From positions 328,160 to 392,159 of the forward strand of contig NZ_QEKQ01000003.1 of the NCBI RefSeq assembly GCF_003096655.1: a DNA stretch of 64,000 nucleotides, in the 5' to 3' direction. The notes below the pieces were generated by a model. The model had not been told where the DNA came from and did not search any database. It was given only the letters and a program-made list of their open reading frames with translations. Below, one piece after another: positions 50,611 through 59,593 of this stretch. This stretch comes from Tamilnaduibacter salinus. Its GTDB lineage: Bacteria; Pseudomonadota; Gammaproteobacteria; Pseudomonadales; Oleiphilaceae. Each line of letters begins with the position of its first letter. The first letter of the stretch is position 1. A program made the position numbers and the translations under genes.

Positions 50611-51152
50611 AACCCATGCCATGGATGATTCTGACCGGCGCGCTGGCCCTGACGGCCTGCAGCACCCCCTACAACGCGGTGACCAAGACCGCCAAGGTCC
50701 TGTGGAACCCGGACGTGCCGGTCGGCTATGAAGAAGACCTGCCCAGCACCGCCGATCTGGCGATGCTGGCGGAGCCGAACGTCAACACCAACGGCTCCCA
50801 GCAGCCGACACCGATCAACTTCCAGGTGCTTCAGCTCGAGGACAGTTCCCGGGTGATGGCGGCCGGGTTCGATGAACTGTTGTCCGGCCTCGAGGACGCG
50901 CTGGGCAGCAACTACATCGATCACAAGGACTACACGCTCGTGCCCGGCCAGTTCAAGTTCATCGAGCCCATGGAGCTGACCGAGAAGACGCGTTATCTCG
51001 GTGTGGTGGCGTACTACGCCTACCCCAACCAGTCCCAGTGGAAGAAGGTGGTCAAGGTGGAGCCCAAGGGCGGCGACTACCACCTGCTGGTCAACCTGCG
51101 GGACCGGGAAGTGGTGCTTGAGAAAGCCGGCGGCAAATCGGGAGAGGAGTGA
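50607..51152 (+). CDS. tssJ: T6SS outer-membrane lipoprotein TssJ
   Basis: This 181-residue lipoprotein has a short signal peptide and lipobox LTAC (Cys18). TssJ anchors TssL-TssM to the outer membrane. Late blocks LGVVAYYAYPNQSQWKKVVK match the family. It starts with GTG at 50607 overlapping tagH, with AAGGAG about 9 nt before it. The stop overlaps the tssK start as ATGA. Confidence 0.92.
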   Translation: MKPMPWMILTGALALTACSTPYNAVTKTAKVLWNPDVPVGYEEDLPSTADLAMLAEPNVNTNGSQQPTPINFQVLQLEDSSRVMAAGFDELLSGLEDALGSNYIDHKDYTLVPGQFKFIEPMELTEKTRYLGVVAYYAYPNQSQWKKVVKVEPKGGDYHLLVNLRDREVVLEKAGGKSGEE

Positions 51153-52486
51153 TGTCAGCAGTCAACCGTGTGGTCTGGAGTGACGGGCTGTTCATCAAGC
51201 CGCAGCACTTTCAGCAGCAACAGCGCTACTTCGAGCATCAGATCAATGAGCGGACGCTGGCGGTCTCGGACTACCTCTACGGGTTCAGTGAACTGTCCAT
51301 CAACGACGAGTATCTGAGCTTCGGGCGCGTCGGGCTGGTGCGCGCCCGTGGACTGTTCCCGGATGGCACGCGCTTCAGCCTGCCGGAAGAGGACCACGCG
51401 CCCCAGCCGCTGGACATTACCGATGCGGACGTGGCGAACGAAGTGGTCTACCTGGCCCTGCCGCTGGCGACCGACAGTCTGTCGGAGGTGGCCTGGCCCG
51501 AGGCGGGCGTCTCCGCGCGCTATCATGCGGACGCCGCGGAAATCCGTGACCTCCATTCGGTGGACGGTGACAGCCACACCATCGACGTGGCCCGGGTCCA
51601 CCCGCGCCTGATGCTCGAGCGTGAGGACCGCAGTGCCTACGCGACGCTGGCAATCGGCCGCATTCTGGAGAAGCGCCCGGATGGCAGTCTGGTCATGGAC
51701 AACGATTTCCTGCCCACCATGCTGAGTGTCCGTGCGGCGCCGCGTCTGCAGCGTTTTGTCGGCGAAATGGCCGGCCTGATGCAGGAACGGGCCCGCAACA
51801 TCGCTGAACGCGTTGGTGCGCCGTCCCAGGGTGGGGTGGCGGACGTGGCCGACTTCATGCTGCTGCAGATGCTCAACCGGTCCCACCCCCAGCTCCGTCA
51901 CCTGGCCCGGCTGCGCCAGCTCCATCCGGAGCGGCTCTACGAGCAGTTGCTGGGGCTTTGTGGGGAGCTGGTGACGTTTACCGATGAAAACCGGTTGCCG
52001 CAGGAGGCGCCGGCCTACGACCACGATCTGCCCGAGACCGCCTTCGGGCCGCTGATGAAGGTACTGCGTCAGGCGCTGAGTACCGTGCTGGAGCCCCGCG
52101 CCGTGGCCATCCAGCTCCAGCAGCGCCAGTACGGTCTGACGGTCGCACCGCTGCAGGACACCGAACTGACCGGCGACGCCGAGTTCATTCTCGCCGTGCG
52201 CGCGGACATGCCGCAGGACGACCTGCGCAAGCAGTTCCCGCAGCAATGCAAGGTCGCCTCGGTCGAGAAAATCCGCGACCTCATCAGCCTGCAGCTACCG
52301 GGCATTCCGCTTGAAGCGCTCCCCGTGGCGCCGCGGCAGCTGCCCTATCACGCCGGGTTCACCTACTTCCGCCTGGACAGCCACAGCCAGGCCTGGCAGA
52401 TGCTGGACAACGCCAGTGGTTTTGCCTTCCACGTGGCGGGTGACTTCCCGGGTATCGACATGCAGTTCTGGGCCATCAGGAGCTAG
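51152..52486 (+). CDS. tssK: T6SS baseplate protein TssK
   Basis: This 444-residue protein links baseplate and membrane complex. It begins MSAVNRVVWSDGLFIKPQHF, with QQQQRYFEHQ next, the classical TssK/VasE start. The middle has LEREDRSAYATLAIGRILEK, and the C-terminus ends FAFHVAGDFPGIDMQFWAI. The ATG at 51152 is inside the tssJ stop; a GTG one codon upstream is possible. Confidence 0.95.
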   Translation: MSAVNRVVWSDGLFIKPQHFQQQQRYFEHQINERTLAVSDYLYGFSELSINDEYLSFGRVGLVRARGLFPDGTRFSLPEEDHAPQPLDITDADVANEVVYLALPLATDSLSEVAWPEAGVSARYHADAAEIRDLHSVDGDSHTIDVARVHPRLMLEREDRSAYATLAIGRILEKRPDGSLVMDNDFLPTMLSVRAAPRLQRFVGEMAGLMQERARNIAERVGAPSQGGVADVADFMLLQMLNRSHPQLRHLARLRQLHPERLYEQLLGLCGELVTFTDENRLPQEAPAYDHDLPETAFGPLMKVLRQALSTVLEPRAVAIQLQQRQYGLTVAPLQDTELTGDAEFILAVRADMPQDDLRKQFPQQCKVASVEKIRDLISLQLPGIPLEALPVAPRQLPYHAGFTYFRLDSHSQAWQMLDNASGFAFHVAGDFPGIDMQFWAIRS

Positions 52487-52488
52487 TC

Positions 52489-53274
52489 ATGGACGAGACG
52501 GCCACACCGGAACGCACACAATTTGACCAGATGCTGTTCGAGGAGCCGGAGGCGACGCCTGCCGGTGACGACGACACCTTCCGGCTCCAGGGGTTTGAGG
52601 ACAACCGGCTGGTGCACGCGGCCACGCCGCTGCTTGGGCTGGTGATCCGCATCCGTCGTCTGGCGGCATTCGATCAGGTGCCGACGCTGTACCAGCAGGT
52701 GGTGGACGACATCACCGCCATCGACCGGTCGTTGATCGAGCAGGGCTATGAACGGCCCACGGTGGTGGCCTACCGCTATGTGCTCTGCGCGCTGATTGAC
52801 GAGGCGGTGCTGGGCACGGACTGGGGTGCGTACAGCGTCTGGTCCCAGCATTCGCTGCTGTCCCGGTTCCATAACGAGACCTGGGGCGGGGAAAAGGTCT
52901 TCGCCATCCTCTCGCGTATGGAACAGTCGCCGGAGCGTTACCGCGACATGCTGGAGTTCATCTACCTGGCGCTCTGCCTCGGCTTCGAGGGGCGTTACAA
53001 GGTGATGGACAACGGCCGTGACGAGTATGAGCGGATCATCAACGGCCTTTATCGTCAGATCGAGACCTGGCGCGCCCCGGACCGGGAACAGTCGCTGGGC
53101 TCGGCGCTGGACCATGTGATCCCGGCGCGCAACCGGCTGCGGCGCGGCTTCCCGATCTGGGGCCTCGGCGGTCTGTTCCTGGTGGCGATGGGCACCGTCT
53201 ACACCCTCTATTCCATGGCGCTGGATGAACGCATGAAGGATCTGCTCAGCGTCCTGGACCAACTCCCGACCTGA
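52489..53274 (+). CDS. tssL: T6SS inner-membrane protein TssL (DotU)
   Basis: This 261-residue DotU-family protein has a cytoplasmic hook domain (VVAYRYVLCALIDEAVLGTD, FVIL-like cores) and a single C-terminal membrane helix (GFPIWGLGGLFLVAMGTVYT, about residues 220-240). It ends soon after the helix, so there is no OmpA-like peptidoglycan-binding domain; cell-wall anchoring must come from another protein. It starts 2 nt after tssK. Confidence 0.93.
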   Translation: MDETATPERTQFDQMLFEEPEATPAGDDDTFRLQGFEDNRLVHAATPLLGLVIRIRRLAAFDQVPTLYQQVVDDITAIDRSLIEQGYERPTVVAYRYVLCALIDEAVLGTDWGAYSVWSQHSLLSRFHNETWGGEKVFAILSRMEQSPERYRDMLEFIYLALCLGFEGRYKVMDNGRDEYERIINGLYRQIETWRAPDREQSLGSALDHVIPARNRLRRGFPIWGLGGLFLVAMGTVYTLYSMALDERMKDLLSVLDQLPT

Positions 53275-53288
53275 ATAAGGAGATTGCT

Positions 53289-55883
53289 TTGCTTCGGGTT
53301 GAACTACCGGCGCTCGTCGAGCGTCTGAACGATATGTGCCGCGAAGGACTGGAAGCCTCGGCGGCGCTGTGCATCAGCCGGCAGGGCGCGGAAATCACGC
53401 CCGCGCATCTGCTGTTCAAACTGCTGGAAACACCGTATTCCGACGTCCGCCTGATCCTGGACCATGCCGGCATCGATCCCCATGCACTGCAGCCGGTGGT
53501 GGGCGAGAGTCTGGCGGGCGCGGCGGAGACGGCCGAGGCTTACCCGTCGTTCTCACCGCTGCTGATCGAGCTGCTTCAGGATGCCTGGCTGCTGGGCTCG
53601 ACGGAGCTGGAGCACCGTGAGCTGCGTTCGGGGGTGATACTGCTGGCGCTGTTGCTGCACGCGGACCGCTACCTCAAACCAGCGGTCAGTGGCGAACTGT
53701 CGGAGATCAACCGGGAGCAGGTGCGCCGTCAGTTCAGCGCCATGACCAGGGGCTCGGCCGAAGAGCCGGTGGCCGCCAGTGCCGGTGAGGCCGCGCCGGC
53801 CGCCGGCTCAGAGGATGCCCTCAACCGTTTCGCCCGGGACGTGACCGCGGAGGCCCGCAACGGGGAACTGGACCCGGTGCTGTGCCGGGATGCGGAGCTG
53901 GACCAGATGATCGACATCCTCTGCCGGCGCCGCAAGAACAACCCCATCGCCGTCGGTGACGCGGGCGTCGGCAAGAGCGCGATCGTTGAAGGCCTGTCCC
54001 TGCGCATCGTCGCCGGCGAGGTGCCGGATCGGCTGAAGAACGTCGCACTCTGGTCGCTGGACCTGGGCGCGCTGCAGGCCGGCGCGTCCGTGAAGGGCGA
54101 GTTCGAAAAGCGCCTCAAAGGCGTCATCGACGCGGTGAAGGCCTCGCCCACGCCCATCATCCTGTTCATCGACGAGGCCCACACACTGATCGGGGCCGGC
54201 AACAACGAGGGCGGTTCCGATGCGGCCAACCTGCTCAAACCCGCACTGGCCCGGGGCGAGCTGAGCACCATCGCCGCCACCACCTGGCGCGAGTACAAGA
54301 AGCACATCGAGAAGGACCCGGCGCTGAGCCGCCGCTTCCAGCTGGTGGCGCTCGATGAGCCGTCACCGGAGCAGGCCGTCCACATCCTGCGCGGATTGCG
54401 GGGGGTGCATGAGCAGGCCCACCAGGTGCTGATCGATGACAGTGCCCTGACCGCCGCGGCGCAGATGTCGGCCCGATATCTGGCCGGTCGTCAGCTGCCG
54501 GATAAGGCCATCGACGTACTCGATACGGCCTCGGCACGGGTCGCGCTCAACCTCAGCACGCCGCCGCGCCAGCTCAGCCATCTGCGCAGCGAGCGCCATC
54601 AGCTGGCCATGGAACAGGACCTGATCCGCCGGGAAGGCCAGCTGGGTCAGAGCCGGAGTGACGATCGTGCCGACACCGTGGCTCGCGATCTGGAAGCCTG
54701 CGATGCGTCGATTGCCGAACTGGAAGCGCGCTGGCAGACACAACGGGATCTGGTGCACCAACTGATCGAAGTCCGGGAACAGCTGCTGTCGGACGATGAG
54801 GGTGAGGCGTCCTCGCTGCACCAGCAGGCGGCGGCACTGGTGGCCGAGCTGGAAACGCTACAGGCCGATGAGCCGCTGGTCCATGCCATGGTGGATCGTC
54901 GGCAGGTGGCGGAAGTCATCGCCGACTGGACCGGCATTCCGGTCAATCGCATGACGGCGGACGAGCTGGAGAAGATCACGCGCCTGCCTGAGCACCTGGA
55001 AGCCCACATCAAGGGTCAGGACCGGGCCATCGATACGCTTCATCAGCGTCTGTTGACGGCCCGGGCGGATCTGCGCCGCCCCGGACGCCCGATGGGGGCC
55101 TTCCTGCTGGTCGGCCCCAGCGGCGTCGGCAAGACCGAGACGGTGCTCCAGATTGCGGAGTTGCTGTACGGCGGTCGCCAGTTCCTGACCACCATCAACA
55201 TGTCCGAATACCAGGAGCAGCACACCGTCTCGCGCCTGATTGGCTCACCCCCCGGCTACGTCGGTTTCGGCGAGGGCGGCAAGCTCACCGAAGCGATTCG
55301 CCAGAAGCCGTATTCCGTGGTGCTGCTCGATGAAGTGGAAAAGGCGCACCCGGAAGTGCTGAACCTGTTCTACCAGGCCTTTGACAAGGGCGAGCTGGCG
55401 GACGGCGAAGGGCGGATGATTGACTGCCAGAACGTGGTGTTCTTCCTGACTTCCAACCTGGGCTACCAGACCATCGTCGACCATTTCGAAACGAGCGACG
55501 ACCAGGCCCTGGAAGAGGCCCTGCACCCGGAGCTGGCGGACTTCTTCAAGCCGGCCCTGCTGGCCCGCATGAACGTCGTGCCCTACGGCCCGCTGGGTGA
55601 CGAGACGCTGAACCGCATCGTCACCGACAAGCTCGCGCGCCTGACCGATCAGATTCGCGATCGCTACCGCGCCGAGGTGGTGCTGGATGAGGCTGTGGTG
55701 GATGCCGTCCGGCAGCGGGCCCGGCGCAGTGAGAATGGCGCCCGGATGCTTGAGGCGATCATTGAAGGCGAACTGCTGCCGCCGGTCTCCCTGGCGCTGC
55801 TGGAAAAGCTGGCGGCCCGAGAGCCGGTTGCCCGCGTGCACCTGGGCGTGGATGAGGGCCGATTCACCGGCGTTGTCGACTGA
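53289..55883 (+). CDS. tssH: T6SS sheath-recycling ATPase TssH (ClpV)
   Basis: This 864-residue Clp/Hsp100 ATPase disassembles contracted sheaths. It has an N-domain for sheath binding, AAA1 with Walker A GDAGVGKSAI (about residues 222-231) and Walker B ILFIDEAHTLIGAG. A coiled-coil middle region follows, then AAA2 with GPSGVGKTET (about 608-617) and VVLLDEVEKAHPEV. It starts with TTG at 53289 with AAGGAG before it, an unusual start codon for the operon. It lies between tssL and vasH. Confidence 0.96.
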   Translation: MLRVELPALVERLNDMCREGLEASAALCISRQGAEITPAHLLFKLLETPYSDVRLILDHAGIDPHALQPVVGESLAGAAETAEAYPSFSPLLIELLQDAWLLGSTELEHRELRSGVILLALLLHADRYLKPAVSGELSEINREQVRRQFSAMTRGSAEEPVAASAGEAAPAAGSEDALNRFARDVTAEARNGELDPVLCRDAELDQMIDILCRRRKNNPIAVGDAGVGKSAIVEGLSLRIVAGEVPDRLKNVALWSLDLGALQAGASVKGEFEKRLKGVIDAVKASPTPIILFIDEAHTLIGAGNNEGGSDAANLLKPALARGELSTIAATTWREYKKHIEKDPALSRRFQLVALDEPSPEQAVHILRGLRGVHEQAHQVLIDDSALTAAAQMSARYLAGRQLPDKAIDVLDTASARVALNLSTPPRQLSHLRSERHQLAMEQDLIRREGQLGQSRSDDRADTVARDLEACDASIAELEARWQTQRDLVHQLIEVREQLLSDDEGEASSLHQQAAALVAELETLQADEPLVHAMVDRRQVAEVIADWTGIPVNRMTADELEKITRLPEHLEAHIKGQDRAIDTLHQRLLTARADLRRPGRPMGAFLLVGPSGVGKTETVLQIAELLYGGRQFLTTINMSEYQEQHTVSRLIGSPPGYVGFGEGGKLTEAIRQKPYSVVLLDEVEKAHPEVLNLFYQAFDKGELADGEGRMIDCQNVVFFLTSNLGYQTIVDHFETSDDQALEEALHPELADFFKPALLARMNVVPYGPLGDETLNRIVTDKLARLTDQIRDRYRAEVVLDEAVVDAVRQRARRSENGARMLEAIIEGELLPPVSLALLEKLAAREPVARVHLGVDEGRFTGVVD

Positions 55884-55896
55884 GGAAAGGAACGAC

Positions 55897-57486
55897 ATGA
55901 CACGGATGCAGACGGAACTGCACACCGGCATCGATCTGGCGCTGGACCTGATTCGCCAGCCCGACCGTCGGGCCCTGCTCGACTGTGCGCACCGCCAGCT
56001 GGGCGAGGCGTTCGGGGTCTCCCGCAGCTGGTTGTTCGAGCTCGATGCCAGCGGACGGGATCTGGTCTGTCCAGCACTGACGGGCGAGACCACGCTGGCC
56101 TGCGATGACTTTCGTCATCCGATGGCCCATGTGATCCGCTCGGACGCCGCCCGGGTGGTGCGCACAGCGGACCGGGTGCGCTACGAACACCCGGTGCTGG
56201 ATACCATGCTCGATGCACTGGCCCCCGGTGAATCGCTCTGGCTGTCACCGGTGCGTGTTGAGCAGGGCTCGGTCCTCGGCGTGCTGGCACTGGCCGGCGA
56301 TCCGGGCTCCTGGGAGGGGCTGACCGGGCAACCCCTGTTCCAGGGCTTTCTGCGTCTGCTGGCCGGGCACTGGCGTCAGCACCTGGATCGTCACGACCGG
56401 CTCTGGCAGCAGCGTCTTCTGCATCGCTCGCTGGCGCACCTGAAGGACTCCGAGTCGGACCGGCGCAAGAACGAGCAACTGGCGGCCACCCTGATCGGCC
56501 ATTCCCGGGCGATGGCCGACCTGCGCAGCCAGATCGTCCGGGCCGCCGGCACCCAGCTGTCCGTGTTGATTCAGGGCGAAACCGGCTGTGGCAAGGATCT
56601 GGTGGCCCGTGGCCTGCACGACTTTTCCCAGCGGGCGGACGGTCCGTATGTCGTGGTCAATTGCGCGGCCATCCCGGACAGCCTTCTGGAAAGCGAGCTG
56701 TTCGGCCACACGAAAGGGGCGTTTTCCGGTGCCGATCGCGCCCGCGAGGGACTGCTGGCCCAGGCCGACGGTGGCACGCTGTTTCTGGACGAAATCGGCG
56801 ACATGCCCATGGCTCTGCAGTCCAAATTACTGCGGGTGCTGGAAACCCAGCGGTTCCGGCCTCTTGGCGGGCAGACAGAGCAGCGATCGGATTTTCGGAT
56901 TGTCGCCGCGACGCACCAGCCGCTGCAGAGTCTGATCCGGGAGAACCGGTTCCGCCGGGATCTGTATTACCGGCTCAGCCAGTTCCCGGTGAAAGTGACC
57001 CCTCTGAGGGAACGGGGTGAGGACCTCGAAGCCCTCAGTCGGGCGTTCATCACCGCCTACCGCGAACGTGAGGGCAGTGGGCCGCTGGGCATCAGTAGCC
57101 AGGCGCTGCGGTTCCTGTCCGGTTACCGGTTTCCGGGCAACGTTCGTGAGTTGCGCAATGTCATTGAGTTCGCCTGCATTCAGGCGGCGGATGGGGCGGA
57201 CGTGCAGGCCGAGGATCTGCGGCTGGACATGATGGCGCCGGTGCCGGGTGAGGACGACGACGAAACCGGTGAGGGCGATGCCGATCTGCTGTGTCCGGGG
57301 CTGCCGCCGCTCCATGAAATCGACGATCTTCGGGAGGCCGCCCGGGCGTTCGAGGCGGCGATTATCAGCGCCCGCCTGCGCCAGTATCAGGGCAACCGGG
57401 CGCAGGCGGCCGAAAGTCTCGGGCTGCCCAAGCGAACGCTGGCCCACAAGTGCCAGAAATTCAATGTCACGCTGGAGGCCGACTGA
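55897..57486 (+). CDS. vasH: Sigma-54-dependent T6SS activator VasH
   Basis: This 529-residue activator has an N-terminal GAF-like sensor (about residues 15-170). The AAA+ domain has Walker A QGETGCGKDLVARGLH (about 226-241), the sigma-54 contact loop GAFSGA (about 274-279) and Walker B GGTLFLDEIGD. A Fis-type helix-turn-helix, NRAQAAESLGLPKRTLAHKC, closes it. It would drive sigma-54 promoters of hcp and other T6SS genes. The usual loop is GAFTGA; here Thr is Ser. The ATG follows clpV by 13 nt. Confidence 0.92.
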   Translation: MTRMQTELHTGIDLALDLIRQPDRRALLDCAHRQLGEAFGVSRSWLFELDASGRDLVCPALTGETTLACDDFRHPMAHVIRSDAARVVRTADRVRYEHPVLDTMLDALAPGESLWLSPVRVEQGSVLGVLALAGDPGSWEGLTGQPLFQGFLRLLAGHWRQHLDRHDRLWQQRLLHRSLAHLKDSESDRRKNEQLAATLIGHSRAMADLRSQIVRAAGTQLSVLIQGETGCGKDLVARGLHDFSQRADGPYVVVNCAAIPDSLLESELFGHTKGAFSGADRAREGLLAQADGGTLFLDEIGDMPMALQSKLLRVLETQRFRPLGGQTEQRSDFRIVAATHQPLQSLIRENRFRRDLYYRLSQFPVKVTPLRERGEDLEALSRAFITAYREREGSGPLGISSQALRFLSGYRFPGNVRELRNVIEFACIQAADGADVQAEDLRLDMMAPVPGEDDDETGEGDADLLCPGLPPLHEIDDLREAARAFEAAIISARLRQYQGNRAQAAESLGLPKRTLAHKCQKFNVTLEAD

Positions 57487-58118
57487 TGCGCCTGTTTCGA
57501 TGGGCCCTTGTTGGCCTTCTGGTATCACCGGCGCTCGCCGCACCGGCACCGTCCACGCTGGAGGCCGCACGCGAGTGTACGGACATTGTCGAACGTCCGG
57601 GGCGACTGGCCTGTTTCGATGCGGTGTTTGGGACGCCGGTCCGGACGAGCGCTGAGGAAACCCAACCGCGACGCCAGCCGCCGATCTGGATCGCCGCGCG
57701 CGCCCAGCAGACCGGCCGTGACGTCAGCGAGGGCGCCATCCATCGGCGCGGGGACGCCGGCCACCTGGTCACACTGGCCGCGCTGGGTGCCCAGCCGCCC
57801 CGGCCGATCCTGGTGGTGCAGTGCGACAACAACATCTCGCGACTGGCCCTGATGATGCCCGCCCCCCTGCGGGCCGACCAGGTGCGACTGTCACTGGATT
57901 CGGGCGACCGCGTGCAACGCCAGGTCTGGCGGGTCCGGGACGACGGCTTCGTGGTGAGTGCCGGCCGGGGGTTGCCGGCCATCGACACCATCCGCACGTT
58001 CCTCCCGGCTTCGCGCCTGGAACTGAAAGCGGGTGTGGCACCGGTGGATGGCCTGGTGTTTGACCTCCAGGGGCTGGGCGACGCGCTGGCGCCGCTGCGC
58101 CGTGAGTGTGGCTGGTAA
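57486..58118 (+). CDS. tagO: T6SS-associated protein TagO (VasI)
   Basis: This 210-residue exported protein has a signal peptide (MRLFRWALVGLLVSPALAAP), then ECTDIVERPGRLACFDAVFG with two Cys, typical of TagO/VasI, and WIAARAQQTGRDVS. Its role in secretion is not well defined. The start overlaps the vasH stop by one base. Confidence 0.85.
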   Translation: MRLFRWALVGLLVSPALAAPAPSTLEAARECTDIVERPGRLACFDAVFGTPVRTSAEETQPRRQPPIWIAARAQQTGRDVSEGAIHRRGDAGHLVTLAALGAQPPRPILVVQCDNNISRLALMMPAPLRADQVRLSLDSGDRVQRQVWRVRDDGFVVSAGRGLPAIDTIRTFLPASRLELKAGVAPVDGLVFDLQGLGDALAPLRRECGW

Positions 58119-58162
58119 GCCGCCGAAACAACGGAATGGATTCAGACAAAGGAACAGGGACG

Positions 58163-59593
58163 ATGCAGGCAGTCGAACAGCATCCCTATGTGGAACAGGT
58201 CCTGACGCCGATACCGGGGGATTCATCCGTCGGCGAGGCATTGGGCGAGGACGAGCGCCTCACCTTTCTCGAAGACGAAGTCATGAAGATGGGCTCGCTC
58301 GCCCAGACGGACATCGACTGGGGCAAGGTGGAAAGTGAATCGCTGGCCCTGCTGACCGACACCAGTAAAGACCTCAAGGTGCTGGGCTTCCTTTTGCTGG
58401 CGCTTCAGCGCGGGGGCAACGGTGAGCGGTTCGCGTTGTCGCTGCACCTGTTGCGTCGGGCGCTGGAGACCTGGTGGACGGACGCCTGGCCCTGGCCGGG
58501 TGAGAAAGGCAAACGCCCCCGCAACCTGATGTTCCGCCAGATGCTTAAGCGGGCGGCGGGTGAAGTGGAGAAGGTCAGCTTTGATGCCGCCAAGGGCGAC
58601 GGCCGGGCGTTCTGCCTGGAAGAGCTGAAAGCACTGGCTGACGCGGCGGACACCCATGGCCTGTCCGACGGCGGACTCGACCCGCTGCGCCGGGCCATTG
58701 AAGCGCTGCCCGAACCGAGCCAGGCACCGGAGCCAAAAGCGGACGAGTCGGGCGCCGCCAATGAGGCGCCATCGTCGGCGAAAAGCGCCGCCGGTGGTTC
58801 CGCCCCCTCTGAAAAGCCGACCGCCGACAGTCTGTCACTGGACACCGGGAGTGAGCGGGCCACCCGCCAGAGCCTCTTGCGTGTGGCGGACCTGCTGACC
58901 GACACCTCGCCGACCGAGCCGCTGGGGTATCAGCTTCGACGCTACGCCATCTGGCACAGCATTACGGCCGCGCCGCCCTCGCGGGATGGCGTGCGCAGCG
59001 ACCTGGCGGCCGTCAGTGCCGACCGGGTGGCGGACTACCGTGAGGCGCTGGAGCGTGAGGTGGACGTGGCGCTCTGGCACCGGATTGAGCAGAGTCTGGC
59101 GGTCAGTCCCTTCTGGCTCGAAGGCCACTATCTCAGCGCACAGGCGGCCGAACGTCTCGGTCACACCGCCTGCGCCGACGCCATTCGTCAGGCGCTCACG
59201 GCCTTTCTGGATCGCCTGCCCGCGCTGGCGGACATGACGTTCTCCGACGGCACGCCGTTCTTGCCCGACACCGTCAGTCACTGGCTGCTGAACAGCGGCT
59301 CCGGCGGTGGCGGCACCGGCGAGAGCTGGGATCAGGCCTATGAAACCGCCCGTGAAACGCTGGGCCAACGCGGTCTCGCACCGGCGATGCAGTTGCTTGA
59401 AGACGGCCTGGCGGAGGCCCGCGAGCCCCGGGCCCGCTTCTACTGGCGGCTGAAGAGTGCCGAGCTGCTGGCCGAGTCCGGGCTGTCGACACTGGCCCGG
59501 CAGCACCTCAATGACCTGCGGGCACAGACCCGCGACCTGCAACTGGAAGACTGGGAACCGGGGCTGATGGCCCGGCTGGAGCGCGCCTCATGA
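58163..59593 (+). CDS. tssA: T6SS protein TssA
   Basis: This 476-residue protein has the ImpA N-terminal domain (VEQVLTPIPGDSSVGEALGE near the start, then DWGKVESESLALLTDTSKDL). A Ser/Ala/Glu-rich linker (about residues 185-235) leads to a VasJ-like C-terminal half with LEGHYLSAQAAERLGH and WLLNSGSGGGGTGESW. TssA helps baseplate and sheath assembly; the long C-terminal half marks a long TssA form. ATG at 58163 with AAAGGAACAGGG before it is used; two earlier ATGs in frame are possible. Confidence 0.9.
   Translation: MQAVEQHPYVEQVLTPIPGDSSVGEALGEDERLTFLEDEVMKMGSLAQTDIDWGKVESESLALLTDTSKDLKVLGFLLLALQRGGNGERFALSLHLLRRALETWWTDAWPWPGEKGKRPRNLMFRQMLKRAAGEVEKVSFDAAKGDGRAFCLEELKALADAADTHGLSDGGLDPLRRAIEALPEPSQAPEPKADESGAANEAPSSAKSAAGGSAPSEKPTADSLSLDTGSERATRQSLLRVADLLTDTSPTEPLGYQLRRYAIWHSITAAPPSRDGVRSDLAAVSADRVADYREALEREVDVALWHRIEQSLAVSPFWLEGHYLSAQAAERLGHTACADAIRQALTAFLDRLPALADMTFSDGTPFLPDTVSHWLLNSGSGGGGTGESWDQAYETARETLGQRGLAPAMQLLEDGLAEAREPRARFYWRLKSAELLAESGLSTLARQHLNDLRAQTRDLQLEDWEPGLMARLERAS

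Noticed and set aside
53289..53291. Truncated clpV because of the missing ATG
   Set aside because: TTG with a good AAGGAG site begins a full-length protein of normal ClpV size.
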